A stretch of 64,000 bases of DNA from Lineus longissimus (taxonomy: Eukaryota > Nemertea > Pilidiophora > Heteronemertea > Lineidae). How positions within the stretch are numbered: the first letter of the stretch is position 1; the number at the start of each line of letters is the position of its first letter. The notes under the pieces are model-generated. The model saw only the letters and a program-made list of their open reading frames with translations. It did no database searches and was not told the origin of the DNA. Where the stretch lies: assembly GCF_910592395.1 (NCBI RefSeq), contig NC_088325.1:9552109-9616108 (forward strand), given 5' to 3'. The translations under genes and the position numbers were made by a program. Positions 34,735 through 64,000 of the stretch are shown here, piece after piece.

Positions 34735-36275
34735 AACAACTTTATTGCATGGGTTGACCATAGGCACCATCATTTTGGCTAGAATATGAAATCCTGATAG
34801 CAATTAGAACTCTTTCAAAATGAAGTGAATGCCAATTTCAAGGGTGGGAGTCTGTTCTTTGTTTTCCAGGGATAAGCCTCCCATGCTTTTGGATGGGCAT
34901 TCTCTTCATTGTGAAGGAGTTCTTATTGTTCATTGTTTTCCAGGGATAAGCCTCCCATGCTTTTGGATGAGCTTTCTCTTCATTGTGAAGGAGTTCTTAT
35001 TGTTCATTGTTTTCCAGGGATAAGCCTCCCATGCTTTTGGATAAGCTTTCTCTTCATTGTGAAGGAGTTCTTATTGTTCATTGTTTTCCAGGGATAAGCC
35101 TCCCATGCTTTTGAATGGGCATTCTCTTCATTGTGAAGGAGTTCTTATTGTTCATTGTTTTCCAGGGATAAGCCTCCCATGCTTTTGAATGGGCATTCTC
35201 TTCATTGTGAAGGAGTTCTTATTGTTCATTGTTTTCCAGGGATAAGCCTCCCATGCTTTTGGATGAGCTTTCTCTTCATTGTGAAGGAGTTCTTATTGTT
35301 CATTGTTTTCCAGGGATAAGCCTCCCATGCTTTTGGATGAGCTTTCTCTTCATTGTGAAGGAGTTCTTATTGTTCATTGTTTTCCAGGGATAAGCCTCCC
35401 ATGCTTTTGGATGAGCATTCTCTTCATTGTGAAGGAGTTCTTATTGTTCATTGTTTTCCAGGGATAAGCCTCCCATGCTTTTGGATGAGCTTTCTCTTCA
35501 TTGTGAAGGAGTTCTTATTGTTCTTTGTTTTCAAGTGATAAGCCTCCCATGCTTTTGGATGGGCATTCTCTTCATTGTGAAGGAGTTCTTATTGTTCATT
35601 GTTTTCCAGGGATAAGCCTCCCATGCTTTTGGATGGGCATTCTCTTCATTGTGAAGGAGTTCTTATTGTTCATTGTTTTCCAGGGATAAGCCTCCCATGC
35701 TTTTGAATGGGCATTCTCTTCAGTTTGAAGGAGTTCTTATTGTTTATTGTTTTCCAGGGATAAGCCTCCCATGCTTTTGAATGGGCATTCTCTTCAGTTA
35801 GAAGGAGTTCTTATTGTTTATTGTTTTCCAGGGATAAGCCTCCCATGCTTTTGAATGGGCATTCTCTTCAGTTAGAAGGAGTACTTATTGTTATTTGTTT
35901 TCCAAGGATAAGCCTCCCATGCTTTTGAATGTGCATTCACTTCAGTTTGAAGGAGTTCTTATTGTTCATTGTTTTCCAGGGATAAGCCTCCCATGCTTTT
36001 GAATGGGCATTCTCTTCAGTTAGAAGGAGTACTTATTGTTATTTGTTTTCCAAGGATAAGCCTCCCATGCTTTTGAATGTGCATTCACTTCAGTTTGAAG
36101 GAGTTCTTATTGTTCATTGTTTTCCAGGGATAAGCCTCCCATACTTTTGAATGGGCATTCTCTTCAGTTTGAAGAAGTTCTTATTGTTTTAGGATTTCAA
36201 TTTCTAACCAAAATGATGGTATCTATGGTCAACCAAGGAAGTTTTATAATAGTACCTCCATGGGTCAACCCTTAA
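34735..36275. mobile_element. 74-bp minisatellite bounded by inverted repeats
   Basis: About 18 copies of a 74-bp unit (GGGATAAGCCTCCCATGC recurs at 34869, 34943, 35017, 35091 and onward to about 36190); later copies are more diverged. The array is enclosed by inverted flanks: GGGTTGACCATAGGCACCATC at 34750 and its partner GATGGTATCTATGGTCAACC near 36212, with the similarity continuing over ATTTTGGYTAGAA and GAAATCCT. This is the layout of small non-autonomous elements that carry tandem cores, as known in bivalves. Confidence 0.85.
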
Positions 36276-36762
36276 CAGCAAAAAATACATGTAATGTTGG
36301 GTACTCCTTCGCCACACAAGAAAACGAACATTGTGAATGTTTTACTAGTTGAACGCCAAGAAGTAGAGGTTACTACTAGGGCAGAGGAGCCATGTGCGGA
36401 TAACCACTAAGTTGACACTGCCACACTTCACTACAACCTCTGTTGGGCATTGCCAGTGACAAAGTGCTCTGCATGGGTCAATGAGGTACCTTAGAAATGA
36501 AACATTTCGTCTTTCATGTGACGATGTCATCTTAATGGCATCGATAAACAATGACAAACAATAATAAATCACCACCTTTCCTATTCAGCTGCATTATAAG
36601 ATATTAGTTTGTTATTACCACAATAAGGGATGATTTACTTCAAATAGTAATATAAGAAACAAGAGACCTCTCCACCAGACTTAACCAATAGCTGCCGAAA
36701 AAATATTACTTGCCACCGGATAAAACAACACAGAAGATGATACAATTAATTTATCTATCTTT

Positions 36763-37010
36763 TTTAAGGCCTACGCCGTTCGTTAAACATTTTGAATTTG
36801 TAATTGAATTTTAAAATGTCCAATTGCGGAATTACGTACTAAATATAAAATTTCAACATTGCTGTTTTGTCGACTGATAAACAAATACTATGAATACCAA
36901 GTTTAAACGTATTTGTCTCCATAATAACTGCCCTACGGCATTGTGTATTAGTGGATTTCTATTTCACTGGACCACAGGTAATTACGAACGGCGTAACCCT
37001 TTAAGTGCAT
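36763..37010 (+). mobile_element. AT-rich MITE, family copy
   Basis: Ends GGCCTACGCCGTTCGTTA and GAACGGCGTAACCCTTTAA are inverted. The core has AAATTTCAACATTGCYGTTTTG and TAACTGCMCTACGGCATTGTGTAT. Copies: 5380-5600, 40490-40830, 58690-58960 and 60095-60435. Confidence 0.75.
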
Positions 37011-38310
37011 TAAGAGTTGTTGCTACCCAGCCTCTAACTCACCAAACCAGGCAAAGAAGAATTGATAATCATATAAAATTGACACGGCCCTCTCATGCAA
37101 TTATAAACTCGTATCGTTTACCACCCCTCCTCAAGCTTCGACAAGAGACGGCGTCGAATTTTGGGGAATCTTATGCATTATCTGTGCATTGCCGTCCGTA
37201 GCTTTGACGTTGATTTGTAAGCCTCCAGTGATCCAGCCTCAAATCTTGCCGATAAACTGGGCTGTTGATCGCAAAGTCTTGTGGAACGACTGACGGCGAT
37301 AAAGTGATGTTGCGGTGAAATCTTGTCGGCTGGACTTCCAACGGGGATTTTCCCTGCGCGCATGCACAGATGCAGTGCAGCCTCCATTTTCCTGTTCAAT
37401 TTTTATGCTCGTGTTTCTACGCAGTTCATTGGGACGGCGAAGAGCCAATTTAACACTAAAATGGATAACCACCAAAGGAAAAAACGGACAAAGGACAGGC
37501 CTACGTAACATAGTATGGGTAACTGTGTGGTCGTAGTGCTTATGGTATTTCGGCCGTCACTGGTGAAGAGACGTCTTTATCTTTTGACATGCCCAGGCCC
37601 AGAGATGATGAGATGTCGAAAGTCTTTCCATATGACCAGTACATGCAGTGATGCTTATGGCAAATTTCCATCAGTGTGTGATGATCCTTGTCGTAGTTTA
37701 GCCGAAAATTAACAGGTGAATGTCGTAAAGGTGTCAAAGGCTTGAGGAGGGGGGTACAAGATAAGAATTGATAATTGCATCAGTATACAACTTCAAGGAA
37801 GACGAATCATACAACAACGAGTTAGAAATAGACTTGTGAAAATAAGCAGAACAATTCGTGAATGTTAAACTTTGATGGGTCAGGACGCATAAAACCATTT
37901 TTCATTTCTTGAAGCCATCTTTTAGAAATCTTAAAAGCAAACAACTCTGATAATAATTTCAAATTGGGAACACCCACCATGGTCCCAAAATTCTTTATCG
38001 ACATCACACACTGATTAATCTGTCAGCTTGTTGACAATGAATTTTTTAACAAGAAAATTATATACTTCATGAAATAATATCACATTTACAATTTTACAAC
38101 CTAAAAAGAACCTTATTCCCATTCCAGTGCAACCTTTATTAAACAATAATAATGATGCAATATTTGAGCAAGCGCCGGTGATTCCCATATTTTAGCCTAC
38201 ACGGCATTTGATAACATAAATCGTTATATAGATCGCTAAAATAGAAGTCGTTGACGACAACAGTGACTTCGTCACAACGAATTCAGAATCAGTTCCATCT
38301 TAGTCAGTTG
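37010..38310. other. No gene recognised
   Basis: Overlapping short open frames on both strands at 37180-37540 show no domain. Nothing else was seen. Confidence 0.45.
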
Positions 38311-38314
38311 ATCA

Positions 38315-39100
38315 GCTTTACATGTAGAGTCCTACCAAAAAGTAAATGCCCACAGGTTTTTTTAAATATCACAGAGATAGAATAAGATAATTCAATGCAA
38401 TTTTCAGCAGAGAATGGTATATCTAGTTGGTCATGTATCTGTTATATTAGGACCCAGCTAATCCTGTCTCTTCATTATGTTACAGGCAATTTTAAAAATG
38501 TCCCAAAAGTAACTTTTTTATTTGCGTGCTTTTTCACACTGTATCGGTGAACTATTATGCAACAAAGGTTTTTTGCTTTCATTACTAGAAAATTCCTGCT
38601 AATTTCATTCATTTTGAAGATTAGTTTTATCTCGCAACAGGTGATTGTTTTTTTCAGACAGCTGGTGACCTTTGAGAACACCCCTCATAGTCAGCAATGC
38701 AGTCAGTGATGGTCTTTATGGCCAACTCAAACTCAGCTCATACATGAAGGATTGGGGATCTTTATCAAAGGTTATGGAAGAGATAAACAAAATAACATAA
38801 AAATCCTAAGCAAAAATGTGCATTTGTCATGACTATCGAACACACTCTATGGAATTGCAAGTGCCAAAAACTGATGGTCATAAAGCACAGTTAATGGGCT
38901 CATTTGAATTTTTGAAAAGGCACATAAAATAGAAAAAGTGATTTTTGGACCTTTTTGGAAATGTTTGTTACACAATAATAATGGGACGGAATTAGATATA
39001 CCATACTCTGCTGAAAATCGCATTCAAATATCTTTTTTTATCTCAGTGATATTTTTTAAAAACAGTGGCCATTTACTTTCTGGTAGGACTGTACAAACTA
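38315..39100. mobile_element. Inverted-repeat element, most complete family copy
   Basis: TACATGTAGAGTCCTACCAA at the left faces the right end TTTACTTTCTGGTAGGACTGTAC. The inner arms continue inverted (ATATCACAGAGATAGAATAAG faces TTTTATCTCAGTGATATTTT). Relatives lie at 17283-17610 and 19735-21376. Confidence 0.75.
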
Positions 39101-39254
39101 ATTTTGCGTTTCGAAAAACTAATTTTGCATTTCCAGTGACAATTAACAAAAAGTTAACAAAAACAATAGTTGTATCGTTATTCCGTGACAGATACAAATC
39201 ATGAAATTTGCAAATCTCGTTTATGTCTGCAGCCATCCTCAATTAACCCTTTCA

Positions 39255-40140
39255 CTGCAGGCGACGTTCATAGCACGTCATGTACATGGTCTTATGTTGT
39301 GCAGGTGACGTTCATAACACGTCATGTACATGTTCCCATGTTGTGCAGGTGACGTTCATAGCACGTCATGTACATGTTCCCATGTTGTGCAGGTGACGTT
39401 CATAGCACGTCATGTACATGGTCCCATGTTGTGCAGGTGACGTTCATTGCACGTCATGTACATGGTCCTATGTCGTGCAGGTGTTGTCATAGCACGTCGT
39501 GTACATGGTCTTATGTCGTGCAGGTGATGTTCATAGCACGTCATGTACATGGTCCCATGTTGTGCAGGTGACGTTCATAGCACGTCATGTACATGTTCCC
39601 ATGTTGTGCAGGTGACGTTCATAGCACGTCATGTACATGGTCCTATGTCGTGCAGGTGTTGTCATAGCACGTCGTGTACATGGTCTTATGTCGTGCAGGT
39701 GATGTTCATAGCACGTCATGTACATGGTCCCATGTTGTGCAGGTGACGTTTATAGCACGTCATGTACATGTTCCCATGTTGTGCAGGTGAGGTTCATAGC
39801 ACGTCATGTACATGGTCCCATATTGTGCAGGTGACGTTCATAGCACGTCATGTACATGTTCCCATGTTGTGCAGGTGAGGTTCATAGCACGTCATGTACA
39901 TGGTCCCATATTGTGCAGGTGACGTTCATAGCACGTCATGTACATGGTCCCATATTGTGCAGGTGAGGTTCATAGCACGTCATGTACATGTTCCCATGTT
40001 GTGCAGGTGAGGTTCATAGCACGTCATGTACATGGTCCCATATTGTGCAAATGACGTTCATAGCACGTCATGTACATGGTCCTATGTTGTGCAGGTGACG
40101 TTCATAGCACGTCATGTACATGGTCCCATATTGTGCAGGT
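39255..40140. repeat. 44-bp minisatellite, about 20 copies
   Basis: The unit GTGCAGGTGACGTTCATAGC followed by ACGTCATGTACATG recurs at about 44-bp spacing, with variants (GAGGTTC, GTTGTCATAGC). The array starts just after TTAACCCTTTCACTGC, which resembles a TTAA-type element end. Open frames across it are a by-product of the repeat. Confidence 0.95.
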
Positions 40141-40489
40141 ATATATGGTGACACTTTTGAATAGTTTCGACCATTCAGTTAGTTCTATTGTCATCAGCTG
40201 TCACCACCACTAGGCTGCACCGGCCAATAAATGGCTGCCACAGCGAGAGAGGTTGAGATAAGCCACATGTACCACATCCATATGAATTGAGAACGATAGA
40301 TGACCTGCTCATACCAGTCATTGTGAATGATACGAGGCTGATCCAGTTACATGCTCCTTAAATGTTTTCCCAGGACTGTAGGAAACCCTTCGCCAAATAG
40401 TTTTCAAATCTTTTTCAAGACACATTCAGTGCAAACTATGACAACAATGCGTGTTCACCGGCATAACAGACTCACTTCCAGAACCCCTG

Positions 40490-40830
40490 ATGTTAAAGGG
40501 GTATGCCGTTTGTAATTACTGGTGGTCCAGGAAAATAGAAATGCTGTTTAAAAAATTGGTATCTACATGTTTGCTTATCGGTCTACACAAGGGCAAGATT
40601 AAAAGTCATATCCAGTACCTACAGTAGAACCGCTATTACGGACACCCTCAGGTCTAACATGTACTGTCCTCAATAGAGAGGTGTCCTGATTAGAGAGGTC
40701 AAATTGAATGGAAACAACCAATTTGAGACCAAAACTAGTGTCCTGTACTACTGTATTTACACAATTAGAAATTTTCAAATTCAATTACAAATTTCAAATT
40801 CTTAAAGAACGGCGTAGGCCTTTAAAATGT
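40490..40830 (-). mobile_element. AT-rich MITE copy split by another MITE
   Basis: Reverse-oriented copy of the 36763 family (right end AAGAACGGCGTAGGCCTTTAA). A copy of the second family sits inside it at about 40624-40755, so that one is younger here. Confidence 0.7.
40624..40755. mobile_element. Small inverted-repeat element, family of five copies (copy 1)
   Basis: The unit carries GTAGAACC at one or both ends with words such as CTCTATTAAGGACAC, CTAGTTTTGGTC and CAATTTGACCTCTCTAATCAG. Copies: 54471-54716, 55312-55482, 60757-60925 and 61040-61235, in both orientations. Ends are inverted to each other. Confidence 0.75.
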
Positions 40831-41356
40831 TGAAAACTAAGTGTCTAATAAGCAATTAGGATTGATCAATTACAATTTTTGGACATTTTGATTTGACATT
40901 TCCCACAGGTAACAGTGGTTTACTAAGACATAGAAGTTATTTTTCACATCAAGTAATAATCAAAATACTATGGACATTAGATGACAAGAAAAATTGCGGA
41001 CTATTTGCATAATTTCATCTTTATTTCTCACATGTCATGGTATTAACTCCAGTTGCCTGTGGAAATGTCAAGTCAAAATGCCCAAAAACTTATTACTATA
41101 AATAAATTTCTGCCGAAAGTAGAAACTTAAGTGGGTCATAACCTCGCAAACTTTATGTCACTCAGACAAGAGAAGTAAACAGGCCACTAGAAATACAAAG
41201 AAATTCAAGTCAGAATTTTTAACCTCTGGGGTTTTCAGAACCTATTCAAGACTTTAATGACAAAAATAAAAGCTCCCCTTCTTCCAGGTCTAGAAAAATA
41301 ACCTGCGAGTGAGAGCAAAAATACATTGTATCTGAATGGACCCCTATTTAATTTGT

Positions 41357-61731
<20,375 letters not shown>

Positions 61732-61954
61732 TTTCTCTCCCACAGAAAGATTTACTTGACCAAGATAGATGATTCAAGATAGATCATCAACCTGCCACAA
61801 AGATCAGGCTATCAATGTTGACACTGAGGGATGTAAACACCACTCAGGTATAGAATCCACATCACAAACTGTGTCAAGTTTAACAATTTTATGACAACCA
61901 GAACAAACTTACAAAGGATCCCGATCTTTATCAATCTGACTGAGGGAAACTCTC

Positions 61955-62770
61955 ATATGTTAACCCCCGTATCACCAAAATGTTAACCCAATATTACCCA
62001 CACATTACTACCTGTATCACCCACACGTTAACCCTGTATCACCCATATAAGTATCATCCACATGTGAACCCTGTATCACCAGCATTAAACCCCATTTTAC
62101 CCACACAAACCTGTATCACCCACATGTTCCCCCTTTATCACCCACATGTTAACCCTGTATCACCCACATGTTCCCCCTTTATCACCCACATGTTAACCCT
62201 GTATCACCCACATGTTCCCCCTGTATCACCCACATGTTAACCCTGTATCACCCACATAAGTATCATCCACATGTGAACCCTGTATCAACAGCATTAAACC
62301 CCATATTACCCACACAAACCTGTATCACCCACACGTTCCCCCTTTATCACACACACGTTATTCCTGTATCACCAACATGTTAACCATCACAAACATGTTT
62401 GTACCATCCACATGTTAATCCTGTGGAACCTATGTACATGTTAACCCTGTATCGCCAATATAACCCTGAAAACCTATATGTTAACCCTGTATCACTAATA
62501 TGTTGACCCTGTATCACCACGTTAACCCTGCGTCACCCACAGGTTAACCCTGTATCGCCAATATAACCCTGTATAACCTATATGTTAACCCTGTATCACC
62601 AATATGTTGACCCTGTATCACCACGTTAACCCTGCATCATCCACATGTTAACCCTGTATCGCCAATATAACCCTGTATAACCTATATGTTAACCCTATAT
62701 CACCAATATGTTAACCCTGTATCACCACGTTAACCCTCCATCATCCACATGTTAACCCCGTATCAGCACA
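61955..62770. repeat. Minisatellite of about 19-24 bp units
   Basis: Units of the form ATGTTAACCCTGTATCACCC with many variants (TTCCCCCTTTATCACC, ATAACCCTGTATAACC) fill about 800 bp just upstream of the first CBS coding exon. Larger blocks are repeated too (for example around 62450, 62545 and 62640). Any CBS promoter or 5' UTR exon would lie in or beyond this array. Confidence 0.9.
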
Positions 62771-63089
62771 TGAGCTGGTGTCTGGTCTCCAGCACCACAT
62801 TCACTCCGAGCAGATTCTCGTAAGCCTATTCTGTGAAGGGCACGAATTCAGAGTCATGAGACATGGTCAGCAAAATATAATCAGGTTTAAAGCAAATATT
62901 GCCAGAACAAACATAAGAGTTCATGATTAGAGAGACATTTCGTGCAATGCCATCAGACAACGACAGATGATAGTAACAGTGTTCACTGATAGAAGGAATG
63001 AAATTTGTACAATTTTCTGCACCATGTGACCGTCCACCAATGACCATTATCCAAGCCAACCAAGATTTTTAGTCCATTTAAACCCTTCA

Positions 63090-63310
63090 TAGAGGAGCTC
63101 ACTTCAATAGCTCAACTGATAGAGCAGTGGACCAGCAACCCAAAGATCTGTGCTTCGAATCCCTGTCAAGGCAACTTGATTTTTCTGTACTTATCTTATT
63201 CCTTCTTTATATGAGCCAGAATTAGCATCCTGTATTTTTCAGTCGCAGAAAATAATTGGCTCATGTATGTTTGAATCATCATTTGTCAAGATAACTTGAT
63301 TTAAAGACAA
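63090..63310 (+). repeat. tRNA-derived SINE
   Basis: TAGCTCAACTGATAGAGC (63108-63125) is a good pol III box A with a D-arm, and CTTCGAATCCC (63152-63162) is a near-consensus box B. The tRNA-like part is followed by about 140 bp of unrelated body ending AAGATAACTTGATTT, so it is a SINE and not a tRNA gene; CTTGATTT also occurs at 63176, just after the tRNA part. Confidence 0.7.
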
Positions 63311-63444
63311 AAGTTTGTAATAAATCACATCTTTTATCAAACCCATCTGAGTAATACGAAACCGCGGGACTGAGTTGACATCTTCCTCATTGACTAGCGC
63401 GGAAGACTTCTTTCTGGTACAAAGTTTATTCAGAAGGGTTACAG

Positions 63445-63560
63445 GAAAATTCGTCCCCGGAAAATTCGTCCCCGAGGATAATTCGTCCCCGGAAAATTTG
63501 TCCCCGAGGATAATTCGTCCCTGGAAAGTTCGTCCCCGAGGATAATTCGTCCCCAGAAAA
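63445..63560. repeat. Short tandem array of AATTCGTCCCCGRRRA
   Basis: About seven units of 15-18 bp alternating GGAAAATTCGTCCCC and GAGGATAATTCGTCCCC. Confidence 0.9.
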
Positions 63561-63564
63561 TTTT

Positions 63565-64000
63565 ACAAAGTTGAAAGTTTCTGACTTTACTTTCTAAGAC
63601 TCTTAAGTCTTGTCGAATTCAGAAGGCAGAATGGCAGCTATTCTGACCTTGGTGAGGGTTCTGACTCAGGCAGTCGGCACTAAACGGGACCGAAGTCGTG
63701 GATAGGCTAGGCAACCTTGAGCGAGCCAGAACTGACTGACTTGCAGTGAAAACTCACTGATATATATACAGAAATTGGGCCCAGCCTAAGGTTCCCCGAG
63801 TCGAGCCTGCACCAAAGCCATACATGATGTTGTAAATCATACATTTAAACATATTCTAAATCATGAAATCAGAGAAATATTTCCCCCCATCCCAAGGTTA
63901 TGTAACAGCAACAGGTGGATATCGATAACCCGATTCCCATCAGCTTGTTGGCAGGAATATCCCAGTGCACTGTTCTATCAACAGGCCTGTGAATTCCTGT
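63565..64000. other. No gene recognised
   Basis: Unique-looking sequence to the end of the window without a supported exon. Confidence 0.4.

Noticed and set aside
63095-63170. tRNA gene
   Set aside because: The box B is imperfect, no acceptor stem closes, and it continues into a SINE body.

Overview
The window is animal nuclear DNA, most likely from a marine invertebrate (mollusc, brachiopod, annelid, hemichordate or amphioxus-like; the sequence alone does not settle which). Coding sequence is sparse and split into short exons with GT-AG introns. Almost everything else is transposon-derived: non-LTR retrotransposon ends, Penelope-like GIY-YIG remnants, tRNA- and 5S-derived SINEs, many small inverted-repeat elements and large minisatellites. 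There are no operons, Shine-Dalgarno sites or CRISPR arrays.

One complete gene is readable. It is cystathionine beta-synthase (CBS), on the minus strand from 61731 (start codon) to 41357 (stop codon), in 14 coding exons. The exon phases fit together exactly, giving 1629 nt and 542 residues. The predicted protein keeps the haem ligands, the PLP lysine, the CXXC motif and the C-terminal regulatory domain pair. Exon 9 has a partial tandem duplication just downstream in its intron.

A second gene, also on the minus strand, starts at 17948. It has a signal-peptide exon (17903-17948) and a V-type immunoglobulin domain exon (13368-13709) in matching phase. The rest of it was not found. Two IRF-type GAAANNGAAA sites lie within 90 bp upstream of its start codon.

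Layout: 1-9 kb holds a LINE tail, a long dispersed element with a terminal hairpin and inverted-repeat elements. 9-17.3 kb holds two GIY-YIG retroelement remnants, several inverted-repeat elements and the immunoglobulin exon. 17.3-24 kb holds the signal exon, nested elements and a 1.3 kb element with 403-bp terminal direct repeats. 24-33 kb is mostly unrecognised, with LINE tails, a perfect palindrome and two facing arrays of a degenerate CGCCTT repeat. 33.4-40.2 kb is dominated by three minisatellites (90, 74 and 44 bp). 41-62 kb is the CBS gene, whose introns carry 5S SINEs, TTAA-flanked elements and repeated copies of two small element families. 62-64 kb holds another minisatellite, a tRNA-type SINE and a short tandem array.
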